Shown: positions 46,374 to 57,884 of the stretch, piece by piece
Layout of the letters: each line of letters opens with the position of its first letter
How positions within the stretch are numbered: position 1 is the stretch's first letter
DNA from: Triticum aestivum
Lineage: Eukaryota > Streptophyta > Magnoliopsida > Poales > Poaceae
Direction of reading: 5' to 3'
NCBI RefSeq assembly: GCF_018294505.1
Contig: NC_057795.1
Location: 228,760,643-228,824,642 of the forward strand
Length of the DNA: 64,000 bases
Translations under genes and position numbers: made by a program
The notes under the pieces: model-generated
The model's database searches: none
The model's input: only the letters and a program-made list of their open reading frames with translations
What the model was told of the DNA's origin: nothing

Positions 46374-48196
46374 AGTTGGTATCAGAGCCGACTGCCTGTA
46401 GGTAGCCCCTTTCCAACTCCTTGGCCAAAGTTGAGTCTAGTCATCCAAAACTATTTTACTAACTTGGCTGTGTGGCTTACGGGCCCACGTCGCCGATGGG
46501 TGGTACTAGGATCTTTTATTCCTCGTCTATAATCTGGGATTCTGATCTCTCTTCTATTTGGGTTAAACATTTTACTAACTTTGACATTAGGTTCTCGTAC
46601 CCACTTCCTCCCAGAGAGCCCCGACATTACCGATGATCGCTTGCTTCGCCAGAAGATTCTGCAGATACTCCTCGATGTTTCTTGAGACCCTGTGCCCACT
46701 TTCTTGAAGTTCCTAACCACAGATAATCCTCGTGAATAACATCCTTGCCACTTGTACCTTCTTACCCAGTTGCTCCTATTATTACAAGATGTACTCTTCA
46801 TTGTTTCGAGAATCCTTTGTGCCTTCTGCTTCGCAGCTTCTTTTCACACTGCGGATAATTCACTTAACCGGGGTTCGTTCGTCCCCAGTTGTTCTTATGC
46901 TTTCCAAAATACCTGAAAATGCTAATCTGATCTTTCAAAATCCTCTACAGCCCATTACTCTTGATTCTCCTTGCCTGCTTGCATTGGGATTAATTCCATA
47001 TGTCTAGCAATATTCTTTAAAATTCTTGGTGATTGTCATTTTGTTCCTATGGATTCTATGTGTGTACGAATACTCGCAATCATCAATTGATCATTAGAAA
47101 TTTTATTTCCGGCTCGGACATCGTTCCAAATATAAGCTGGTTCTTGCCCAATCAAGATTCGATCGGTGTGCCTCTAAGTCTGTTCAATCCATCTAGCTTT
47201 GATCAGAGCATCTGATTCTGATACACTGATCTAGAAATCAAAATTTTCTTTGTATCTAAGCATCGAATTATTCAGTTGTTTCTACAATCCGATGCCTTTG
47301 CATTCTTCTTCTTCTGGTGGAGTACCGATGCTCACACCAGATCCTTTGTGGACCGTCAGATCCTTTGTTGGATTATTATCCGACTGCCGCTCAAATTCAA
47401 TCACCTTGTGAGTTCTTCCCTGATACATAATGCCTTTGGTAAATTGTATCCTCTCCTTCTGTCAACCATGCTCTACCTTCGAGCTTGTGTTATTTACTCT
47501 TTATGTTTGTTATATATGTTCCTAAGATGCCCCTATGGGTTGAACCTATGCCTTCCCTAATCCGTGCGAACCCGAGAGTCTTCACAAGTTATACCCTTCT
47601 GGTGTTTTGCCAGATGTAATTTCAACACTACAACATCATCAAAAGCGAGAAGTGAATGGAAGGTTATGCATTAAAGAAGTGGGAGTCGACCTCGAACTTT
47701 GTGTTCATGCCCATGGTCCCGATGTAGAGCTTATCATGGAAGCTGCTCGTAAAAATAATAATCCCTTGTTATAAATTCAGCTCGTATTTTGCTCTGATCC
47801 TTTGCAATCGTGGTTCCAACCATGATTGTTCTTCTTTGATCTCATTTCGCGGACAAGCTAAAGCACTTGTCTTCTGTAAATCGATATAATTGTCCAACCT
47901 CTATACTGAACTACCTCGAGCATTACCCCCCCTACTATCTCAAGAATATCAAAGAACTATGTTGCTTACTATGAGTCTTCATCTAGTATTGCTTCTCATT
48001 GATTTTAGATTTCCCTCGGGTTCTGAGTTATTAGTCACTCGAGAACGCCGGTAAGTGAATTGATTCCACACTTCGATTCTATAACTCTAAGTAATTTTTG
48101 TTGCGTACGAGTTTAATAATCCTTCAAGTCATTCCTAGCTTGATCGGCTATGTCATTATCATGCTAAATTTTAACCGTGCTACCTGGTTCTTCCCG
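46374..48196 (+). other. Second, truncated LARD internal domain
   Basis: Collinear with 38993-40806 and then stops. The last matching bases, GGTTCTTC/CCG, overlap the satellite motif CTTCCCGCTTGATTT, so the junction has a few bases of microhomology. Non-coding. Confidence 0.85.
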
Positions 48197-48260
48197 CTTG
48201 ATTTATTTTTACAGAGGCAACATGTCACCTCTATGTGAGAAAGGACATACGCTGCCTCTT
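48197..48260. repeat. Satellite remnant left of solo LTR
   Basis: GCTTGATTTATTTTTACAG plus AGGCAACATG, then TCACCTCTATGTGAG up to TGCCTCTT. Two monomer segments are joined out of order, so this is a rearranged satellite fragment. It continues past the solo LTR. Confidence 0.75.
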
Positions 48261-49967
48261 TGTTGGAAAACGTTGCAGAAAATTAAAAATTTCTACGCTT
48301 CACCAAGATCAATCTATGGAGTCATCTAGCAACGAGATAGAGGAGTGCATCTACACACCCTTGTAGATCGCGCAGAAGCGTTCAAGAGAACGGGGTTGAG
48401 GGAGTCGTACGTGTCGTGATCCAAATCACCGATGATCCTAGTGCCGAACGGACGGCACCTCCGCGTTCAACACACGTACGGTTGAGGAACACGTATCCTC
48501 CTTCTTGATCCAGCAAGGGGAGGGAGAGGTTGATGGAGATCCAGCAGCACGACGGCGTGGTGGTGGAAGCAGCAGCGATCTCGGCAGGGCTTCGCCAAGC
48601 TCTACGAGAGGGAGAGGTGTTGCAGAGGGAGAGGGAGGCGCCAGAGACTTGGGTTCGGCTTCCCTCCCTCCCTCTCTTTATATAGGGGCCAGGGGGGTGC
48701 CGGCCCCCTGGAGATTGGATATCAAGGGGGGCGGCGGCCAAGGGGGTGGCTTGCCCCCCAAGCCAAGTGGGAGGCGCCCCCACCCCTAGGGTTTCCAACC
48801 CTAGGCGCAGGGGGGCCTAGGGGGGGGGGCGCACCAGCCCACCAGGGGCTGGTTCCCCTCCCACTTCAGCCCATGGGGCCCTCCGGGATAGGTGGCCCCA
48901 CCCGGTGGACCCCCGGGACCCTTTCGGTGGTCCCGGTACAATACCGCTGACCCCGGAAACATTCCCAATGGCCGAAACTGGACTTCCCATATATAATTCT
49001 TCACCTCCGGACCATTCCGGAACTCCTCGTGACGTCCGGGATCTCATCCGGGACTCCGAACAACTTTTGGATTATCGCATGCTAGTATCTCTACAACCCT
49101 AGCGTCACCGAACCTTAAGTGTGTCGACCCTACGGGTTCGGGAGACATGCAGACATGACCGAGACGACTATCTGGCCAATAACCAACAGCGGGATCTGGA
49201 TACCCATGTTGGCACCCACATGCTCCTCGATGATCTCATCGGATGAACCACGATGTCAAGGATTTCAAGTAATCCCGTATACAATTCCCTTTGTCAATTG
49301 GCACGTTACTTGCCCGAGATTCGATCATCGGTATGCCAATACCTCGTTCAATATCGTTACCGGCAAGTCACTTTACTCGTACCATAATGCATGATCCCGT
49401 GACTAACCACTTAGTCACTTTGAGCTCATTATGATGATGCATTACCGAGTCGGCCCAGAGATACCTCTTCGTCATACGGAGTGACAAATCACAGTCTCGA
49501 TCCGTGTCAACCCAACAGACACTTTCGGAGATACCTGTAGTATACCTTTATAGTCACCCAGTTATGTTGTGACGTTTGGTACACCCAAAGCACTCCTACT
49601 GCATCCGGGAGTTACACTATCTCATGGTCTAAGGAAATGATACTTGACATTGGAAAAGCTCTAGCAAACGAACTACACGATCTTGTGATATGCTTAGGAT
49701 TGGGTCTTGTCCATCACATCATTCTCCCAATGATGTGATCCCATTATCAATGACATCCAATGTCCATGGTCAGGAAACCGCGACTATCTATTGATAAACG
49801 AGCTACTCAACTAGAGGCTCACTAGGGACATGTTGTGGTCTATGTATTCACACATGTATTATGATTTCCGGATAACACAATTATAGCATGAATAAAAGAC
49901 AATTATCATGAACGAGGAAATATAATAATAACCATTTTATTATTGCCTCTAGGGCATATTTCCAACA
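48261..49967 (-). mobile_element. Solo Angela/WIS-like Copia LTR
   Basis: A 1707 bp LTR, starting TGTTGGAAAACGTTGCAG and ending CATATTTCCAACA, flanked by the perfect 5-bp duplication CTCTT (48256-48260 and 49968-49972). No internal sequence remains. It is related to but distinct from the Angela LTRs at 11603 and 18476. TTATATA at 48679-48685 is the LTR TATA region (minus strand). Confidence 0.92.
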
Positions 49968-51161
49968 CTCTTCCCGCGTTGATTTATTTTTACAGAGGCA
50001 ACATGCAATTGTAGGATTGTCATGTTCAAATTTGCAATTATTCAGGGTTCATTCGACCTTTTATACATTATTTTCGTTTCTAGGCATTTAACGTGTGTAA
50101 TTCAAATTTGAACTATAGGCACATGGCCTAGTGCACCAAACTGGATTAAAAAATCATATATGTGTGCTTGGGTGAATGTTTAGGTCCCATGCAAGAAATG
50201 GGAATGAATTTCAAACATCTGGGCGTCATGGCTCGGCCTTAAACATTGAAAAACTTGGTTCTAAAATTCCTGTAAATCCAAAGTTTGCTTGAAAATTATG
50301 AAACTTGGCATGCTGTTATGACATGGCACCAACATGATGTGGTAAAAAAATTGTCCGGTTAGGGACAAGTTTTGGTATAAACTTCTCACAAACCGGAGTT
50401 TCTATCAAAAAGCCTCATGGTTCTAAAAGGGAACGTGTCACCTCTGTGTGCGAAACAACATACACTACCTCTTCACAGCTTGATTTACTTAACAGAAGCA
50501 ACATACAACCATAGGAGTGTGATGTTAAAATTGGGAATTATTCAGGGGTCGTCCGACCTTTTTACACATTATTTGAGTTTCTAGGCATTTAATGTGCATA
50601 ACTCAAATTTGAACTACATGCACATGTCCTAGTGCACCATACCGGGTTGAAAAATCTTATACGTATCGTTGGGTATATGTTTAGGTGCCATGCAAGAAAT
50701 GGGAATGTATTAATAACATCTCGGTGGCGTGGCTTGGCCATAAATATTGAGAAAATTGGTTTTGAAATACCTGTAAATCCAATACTCACCTGAAAATCAT
50801 GAAACTTGGCATGGTGTTATGACTTGGCACAGACAAGTTGTGGTCATCAATTTGGGACAAGTTTTGGTATAAACTTCTCACAAACTGGAGTTTCTCTCAA
50901 AAAGCCTCATGGTTCTGAGACGAAACGTGTCCCCTCTTTGTGTTAAACGACATATGTTGCCTCTTCCCACCTTGATTTATTTTATGGTTGCAACATGCAA
51001 CCGTAGGAGTCGTGAAAATTTGGAATTATTCAGGGTCATTTGGGCTTTTATACATTATTTGAGTTTCTAGGCATTTAATATGCATAATTCAAATTTGAAT
51101 TAAAGGCCCACGCCCCAGTGCACCAAACCGGGTTGAAAATCATATACGTGTCCTTGGGTGA
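49968..51161. repeat. Satellite block 3
   Basis: About 2.4 monomers. The first part matches about 25455-26150 (shared TTCATTCGACCTTTTATACA and GGGGTCGTCCGACCTTTTTA). The part from 50715 matches the start of block 2 at 20650 (shared AACATCTCGG or CATCTCGG and AATCCAATACTCACCTGAA). Confidence 0.9.
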
Positions 51162-52726
51162 TGATACGTCTCCAACGTATCTATAATTTTTGATTGTTCC
51201 ATGCTATTATATTACCTCTTTTGGATGTTTATGGACTTTATTTTACACATTTATATCATTTTTGGGACTAACCTACTAACCGGAGGCCCAGCCCATATTG
51301 CTGTTTTTTGCCTATTTCAGTATTTCGAAAAAAAGGAATATCAAACGGAGTCCAAACAGAATGAAACCTTCGGGAGCGTTATTTTTGGAACAAATCTGAT
51401 CCGGAGAGCCTGGAGTGCAAGTCAAGAAAGCTCCGAGGGCCCCACGAGATAGGAGCCCCCCTGTAGGGCGCGCCCCCTGTCTCGTGGGCCCCTCGGGTGT
51501 CCACCGACGTACTTCTTCCTCCTATATATGTCTACGTACCCCGAAAACATCCAGGAGCACCACGGAACACAATTTCCACCGCCGTAACCTTCTGTATCCG
51601 CGAGATCCCATCTTGGAGCCCTTGCCGGCACTGTGCCGGAGGGGGAAGCAACCATGGAGGGCCTCTACATCAACATGCTTGCCCCTCCGATGAGTTGTGA
51701 GTAGTTTACCACAGACCTACGGGTCCATAGTTATTAGCTAGATGGCTTCTTCTCTCTTTTTGAATCTCAATACAATGTTCTCCCCCTCTCTTGTGGAGAT
51801 CTATTCAATTAATCTCTTTTTGCGGTGTGTTTGTCGAGATCCGATGAATTGTGGGTTTATGATCAAGTTTATCTATGAATAATATTTGAATCTTCTCTGA
51901 ATTCTTTTATGTATGATTGAGTTATCTTTGCAAGTCTCTTCGAATTATTAGTTTCGTTTAGCCTACTAGATTGATCTTTCTTGCCATGGGAGAAGTGCTT
52001 AGCTTTGGGTTCAATCTTGCGGTGTTCTTACCCAGTGACAGAAAGGGTTGCAAGACACGTATTGTATTGTTGCCATCGAGGATAACAAGATGGGGTTTAT
52101 ATCATATTGCATGTGTTTATCCCTCTACATCATGTCATCTTGCTTAATGCTTTGCTCTGTTCTTATGAACTTAATACTCTAGATGCATGCTGGATAGCGG
52201 TCGATGTGTGGAGTAATAGTAGTAGATGCAGGTAGGAGTCGGTCTACTTGTTATGGACGTGATGCCTATATACATGATCATGCCTAGATAATCTCATAAC
52301 TATGCGCTTTTCTATCAATTGCTCGACAGTAATTTGTTCACCCACCGTAATATTTATGCTATCTTGAGAGAAGCCTCTAGTGAAACCTATGCCCCCCGGG
52401 TCTATCTTTTATCATATTTGCTTTCAATCTACTTTATTTGCATCTTTAATTTTTGCATCTATCTTATAAAATACCAAAAATATATTTATCTTATCATACT
52501 ATCTTTATTAGATCTCACTTTTGCAAGTGGCCGTGAAGGGATTGACAACCCCTTTTTGCGTTGGTTGCGAGTTCTCAGTTTGTTTGTGTAGGTGCGTGGG
52601 ACTTTTGAGGAGCCTCCTACTGGATTGATACCTTGGTTCTCAAAATTGAAGGAAATACTTACACTACACTTTGCTGCATCACCCTCTCCTCTTCGAGGAA
52701 AACCAACGCAAGCTCAAGACGTAGCA
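51162..52726 (+). repeat. 5' LTR of plus-strand Athila
   Basis: A 1565 bp LTR from TGATACGTCTCC to CAAGACGTAGCA. TATATAT at 51533-51539 is the TATA box candidate. The segment 52160-52400 is nearly shared with the otherwise diverged LTR of element A. Confidence 0.92.
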
Positions 52727-52737
52727 AGAAGGATTTC

Positions 52738-52754
52738 TGGCGCCGTTGCTGGGG
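52738..52754 (+). other. Primer binding site (tRNA-Asp type)
   Basis: TGGCGCCGTTGCTGGGG lies 11 nt after the LTR. It matches, with one change, the complement of the 3' end of plant tRNA-Asp, the usual primer for Athila elements. Confidence 0.8.
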
Positions 52755-52956
52755 AGGTCTTCGCCCAAGTCAAGACATACCAAGTACCCATCACAAACCC
52801 ATCTCCCTCGCATTTACATTATTTGCCATTTGCCTGTCGTTTTCCTCTGCCCACACTTCACCCTTGCCGTTTTATTCGCCCTCTCTTTCCCAATCTGCTC
52901 CTCTCTCTTTCGCTTGCCGTTTTTCTGTTTGCTTGTGTGTTGGATTACTTGTTGCC

Positions 52957-53850
52957 ATGGCACAAGATAATACCAAGTTGTATGACTTCTTGAATACCAA
53001 TAATAATGATTTCCTTAGTACTCCCATTGTTCCTCTTAATGATGTTGAGTCTTGTGAAATCAATAACGCTTTGTTGAATCTTGTTATGAAAGATCAATTC
53101 GCCGGCCTTCCTAGTGAAGATGCCGCTACTCATCTAAACAATTTTGTTGATTTGTGTGATATGCAAAAGAAGAAAGATACGGATAACAATATTGTCAAAT
53201 TGATGTTATTCCCGTTTTCACTTAGAGATCATGCTAAAGTTTGGTTTTCGTCTTTGCCTAAAAATAGTATTGATTCTTGGAACAAGTGCAAAGATGCTTT
53301 TATCTCTAAATATTTTCCTCCCGCTAAGATCATCACTCTTAGGAACGATATTATGAATTTTAAACAAATTGATCATGAGCATGTTGCCCAATCTTGGGAA
53401 AGAATGAATTTGATGCTTCGCAATTTCCCTACTCATGGTTTGAATTTATGGATGATCATACAAATTTTTTATGCCGGTTTGAACTTTGCTTCTAGAAATC
53501 TCTTAGATTCGGCCGCGGGAGGCACCTTTATAGAAATCACGTTAGGAGATGCTACAAAATTGTTTGATAATATTATGGCTAATTATTGTCAATGGCACAC
53601 CGAAAGATCTTCTAGTAAAAAGGTGCATGCTATAGAAGAAATCAATGTTTTGAGTGGAAAGATGGATGAACTTATGAAGATGTTTGTTACTAAAAATACT
53701 CCTCCTCATCCCAATGATATGCCTTTGTCTTCCTTGATTGATAATAATAATGAATCTATGGATGTGAATTTTGTTGGTAGGAATAGTTTTGGAAACAATG
53801 CTTATAGAGGAGATTTTAATGCTAGACCATTCCCTAGTAATACCCTCTAA
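52957..53850 (+). pseudogene. Gag of Athila element (frameshifted at its end)
   Basis: From ATG 52957 (context GCCATGG) to a stop at 53848-53850, 297 codons. The retrotransposon gag domain is at about 55-165: DAATHLNNFVDLCDM, LFPFSLRDHAKVWFSSLP, SWNKCKDAFISKYFPP and HVAQSWERMNLMLRNFP. The upstream open part from 52633 is leader. Near 53835-53850 the frame breaks, and the coding sense continues in the frame of the next feature (an Asn/Tyr/Gly-rich linker), consistent with a one-base insertion in a C run. Gag forms the particle that packages the RNA. Confidence 0.88.
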
Positions 53851-55039
53851 TAATTATGGAAATTCCTACAATAATTCTTATGGTAATTTTAATAAGATGC
53901 CCTCTGACTTTGAGAATGGTGTGAAAGAATTTATGATTTCTCAAAAGAATTTTAATGGCTTGCTTGAAGAAAAATTGCTCAAAGTTGATGATTTGGCTAG
54001 GAACGTTGATAGACTTTCGCTTGATGTTAATTCTCTTAAACTTGGATCTTCTTCTCCTAAGCATGATATCAATGAGTCTCTCAAAGTAATGAGAATTTCC
54101 ACCAACAAGTGCAAGGAAAGAACCGCTAGATTGCATGCTAAAAAGGAAAGCTTTATAAAAGCGTGTTCTTCTAGTTTTCATGAAAATAATGATGAGGATC
54201 TTAAAGTTATTGATACTTCTCCGATTAGATCTATGTTTTGCAATATGAATTTTGATGATTATGGGAGTGATGATGAATCAACTTTGCCTAGAAGGCGTCC
54301 CAAAAATTTGGAGTCTTTAGATCTTGATGCTAAAATTGGTAAAAGTGAGATTGGAGAATCCTCTATTTCGAATAATATTGAACTTACTATCTTGGATTTC
54401 AAGGAATTTGATTACGATAATTGCTCTTTAAAAGGGTGTATTTCCTTGTTGCAATCCGTTGTTAATTCTCCTCATGCTTATAGTCAAAACAAAGCTTTTA
54501 CCAAACATATTGTTGATGCCTTGATGCAATCTTATGATGAAAAACTTAATTTGGAAGTTTCTATACCTAGAAAACTTAATGATGAGTGGGAACCTACTAT
54601 AAAGATTAGAATTAAATATTTTGAGTGTTTTGCTTTGTGTGATTTGGGTGCTAGTCTTTCCACGATTCCAAAAACTTTATGTGATATCCTAGGTTTCCAT
54701 GATCTTGATGATTGCTCTTTAAATTTGCACCTTGCGGATTCCACCATTAAAAAGCCTATGGGAAGGATCAATGATGTTCTTATTATTGCAAATAGAAATT
54801 TGGTGCCCATAGATTTTATCGTTCTTGATATAGATTGCAATCTTTCTTGCCCTATTATTCTTGGTAGACCTTTCCTTAGAACGATTGGTGCGATTATTGA
54901 TATGAAGGAAGGGAACATTAGATTCCAATTTCCATTAAAGAAAGGCATGGAGCACTTTCCAAGAAAGAAAGACAAATTACCTTATGAATCTATCATGTGT
55001 GCTACTTATGAACCTAGTGCCAAAGATGGCACTCGTTAG
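53835..55039 (+). pseudogene. Gag C-terminus and aspartic protease
   Basis: Continuation of the gag polyprotein in a second frame (open 53771-55039, stop TAG 55037-55039). An Asn-rich linker and a coiled, charged region (LLEEKLLKVDDLARNVDRLS) lead to the protease, with active site ALCDLGASLSTIP (DLGAS) and PIILGRPFLRTIGAIIDM as the C-terminal half. No CCHC zinc knuckle is visible. The product ends soon after the protease, with no RT. Apart from the single frame break the frame is clean. Confidence 0.88.
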
Positions 55040-55759
55040 ATCTATCTTTGTTTTTATGCCTGGCTAGGGGCGTTAAACGATAGCGCTAGTTGGGAGGCAA
55101 CCCAATTTTTCTTTATGTTTTTTGTTTTTGCTCCTGTTTAGTAATAAATCTTGCATCTACCTTCTGGTTAGATGTGTTTTTATCTTTTAATTAGTGTTTG
55201 TGCCAAGTAGAACCTATAGGATAACCTACGATGATAGTTGATTTGATTCTGCTGAAAAACAGAAACTTTGCGCGCACAAATATAATTTTGTTAATTCACA
55301 GGAACGTGTTTTTGCATTGATTCTTTTTTCTGATGTTCAATAGACAAATTGTCCAGGACTTCCTATTTTGGTAGGAATTTTAGAGTTCCATAAGTCTATG
55401 TTAGTTACAGATTGCTACAGACTGTTCTGTTTTTGACAGATTCTGTTTTTCGTGTGTTGTTTGCTTATTTCAATGCATCTATTGTTAGTAGATTAGTTTA
55501 TAAACCATAAAGAAGTTGGAATACAGTAGTTTTAACACCAATATAAATAAAGAATGAGTTCATTGCAGTACCTTATGTGGTGGTTTTGTTTTCTTTCACT
55601 AACGGAGCTTATAAGATTTCCTGTTGAGTTTTGTGTTGTGAAGTTTTCAAGTTTTGGGTAAAGCTTTTATGGACTATGGAATAAGGAGTGGCAAGAGCCT
55701 AAGCTTGGGGATGCCCATGTCACCCCAAGATATTAAAGAATAGCCAAAAGCCTAAGCTT

Positions 55760-55784
55760 GGGGATGCCCCGGGAAGGCATCCCC
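55760..55784 (+). other. Conserved hairpin with polypurine-like motif
   Basis: GGGGATGCC (55760-55768) pairs with GGCATCCCC (55776-55784) around a 7-nt loop. The 5' arm is part of AAGCTTGGGGATGCC, which also occurs at 55701 and at the end of the element. The equivalent in element A is at 33322-33343. Confidence 0.7.
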
Positions 55785-56997
55785 TCTTTCGTCTTCGTTC
55801 ATTGGTAACTTTACTTGGAGCTATATTTTTATTCGCTACATGATATGTGTTTTGCTTGGAGCGTCCTGTATTATATTAGTCTTTGCTTTTTAGTTTACCA
55901 CAATCATCCTTGCTGTACACACCTTTTGGAGAAGCCTATTTGATTAGAATTTGCTAGAATACTCTATGTGCTTCACTTATATCTTTTGAGCTTGATAGTT
56001 TTTGCTCTAGTGCTTCACTTATATCTTTTAGAGCATGGTGGTGTCTGAATTTTGAAGAAATTGCTAGTCTCTCATGATTCACTTATATTATTTTGAGAGT
56101 CTTTTAGAACAGCATGGTATTTGCTATGATCATAAAGTTGGTCCTAGAATGATGAGCATCCAAGTTGGGTATAATAAAAACTATCATAGAAAGTGAATTG
56201 GATGCTATGATCAATTTGATGCTTGATAATTGTTTTGAGATATGGAGGTAGTGATATTAAAGTCATGCTAGTTGGGTGATTATGAATTTAAAGAATGCTT
56301 GTGTTGAAGCTTGTGATTCCCGTAGCATGCACGTATGGTGAACCGCTTTGTGATGAAGTTGGAGCATAATTTTATTTATTGATTCTCTTCCTTATGAGTG
56401 GCGGTCGGGGACGAGCGATGGTCTTTTCCTACCAATCTATCCCCCAAGGAGCATGCGCGTAGTACTTTGGTTTTTGATGACTTCTAAATTTTTGCAACAA
56501 GTATATGAGTTCCTTTGATTAATGTTGAGTCCATGGATTATATGCACTCTTTCACCCTTCCACTATTGCTAGCCTCTCTTGTACCGCGCAATTTTTGCCG
56601 GTACCATACACCCACCATTTACCTTCCTCAAAACAGCCACCATACCTACGTATTATGGCATTTCCATAGCCATTCCGAGATATGTTGCCATGCAACTTTC
56701 CACCGTTCCGTTCATATGACACACATTACTTTTGTCATATTGCTTTTTGCATGATCATGTAGTTGACATTGTATTTGTGGCAAGGCCACCTTCATAATTT
56801 TCATACATGTCGCTCTTGATTCATTGCATATCCCGGTACACCGCCGGAGGCATTCATATAGAGTCATATCTTGTTCTAGTTTTGAGTTGTAAATCCATAA
56901 AAGTGTGATGATCTTCATTATTAGAGCATTGTCCTAGTGAGGAAAGGATGATGAAGACAATGATTCCCCCACAAGTCGGGATGAGACTTCGGACTTT

Positions 56998-57105
56998 ACA
57001 AAAAAAAGGCCAAAAAAAAGGATAGGCCAAATAAAAAAAAGAAAATGAAAAAGGAAAAAAAAGGGAAAGAAAAAAAATAAAATGAGAGAAAAAGAGAGAA
57101 GGGAC
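56998..57105 (+). repeat. Purine-rich A/G tract
   Basis: Long runs of A interrupted by G (for example AAAAAAAAGGCCAAAAAAAA), almost free of pyrimidines on the plus strand. Low complexity. It could be an internal polypurine tract or simple slippage. Confidence 0.75.
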
Positions 57106-57884
57106 AATGCTACTATCTCTTTTTCCACACTTGTGCTTCAAAATAGCACCATGATCTTCATGTTAGAGAGTCTCATATGTTGTCACTTTCATATACTAGT
57201 GGGAATTTTTCATTATAGAACTTGGCTTGTATATTCCAATGATGGGCTTCCTCAAAGTGCCCTAGGTCTTCGTGAGCAAGCAAGTTGGATGCACCCCACT
57301 TAGTTTCTTTTGTTGAGCTTTCATATATTTATAGCTCTAGTGCATCCGTTGCATGGAAATCCCTACTCAATCACATTGATATCTATTAATGGGCATCTCC
57401 ATAGCCCGTTGATACGCCTAGTTGATGTGAGACTATCTTCTCCTTTTTGTCTTCTCCACAACCACCCTTCTATTCCACATATAGTGCTATGTCCATGGCT
57501 CACGCTCATGTATTGCGTGAAAGTTGAAAAAGTTTGAGATTATTAAAGTATGAAACAATTGCTTGGCTTGTCATCGGGGTTGTGCATGATTAAATACTTT
57601 GTGTGATGAAGATAGAGCATAGCCAGACTATATGATTTTGTAGGGATAACTTTCTTTAGCCATGTTATTTTGAGAAGACATGATTACTTTGATTAGTATG
57701 CTTGAAGTATTACTATTTCTTATGTCAATATGAACTTTTATTTTGTATTCATTTGGGACTGAACATTCATGCCACAATAAAGAAAATTACATTATGAATT
57801 ATGCTAGGTAGCATTCCACATCAAAAATTCTGTTTTTATCATTTACCTACTCGAGGACGAGCATGAATTAAGCTTGGGGATGCT

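Larger units (their letters stand above)
34848..48196 (+). mobile_element. LARD-like Gypsy derivative: LTR-internal-LTR-truncated internal
   Basis: The first LTR is at 34848-38992, internal sequence at 38993-42202, the second LTR at 42203-46373, and internal sequence again at 46374-48196. LTRs are 4.1-4.2 kb and the internal domain is 3.2 kb with no recognisable gag-pol. LTR ends are TGTGACGCCC and GACGTCACA. Both LTRs are followed by the initiator-Met type primer binding site TGGTATCAGAGCC. These proportions match Large Retrotransposon Derivatives (LARDs, such as barley Sukkula), non-autonomous elements. The third LTR and the end of the second internal domain are missing; sequence switches to satellite at 48196. 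The upstream end lies in Athila element A. Confidence 0.85.
55040..57884 (+). other. 3' non-coding region of pol-less Athila element
   Basis: About 2.8 kb without recognisable ORF, in the place where pol and env-like sequence would be. It contains paired AAGCTTGGGGATGCCC motifs (55701 and 55754), a hairpin at 55760-55784, GTGCTTCACTTAT repeats at 55968-56085, a purine-rich tract at 56998-57105 and the polypurine-like AAGCTTGGGGATGCT directly before the 3' LTR (57870-57884). Confidence 0.75.
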
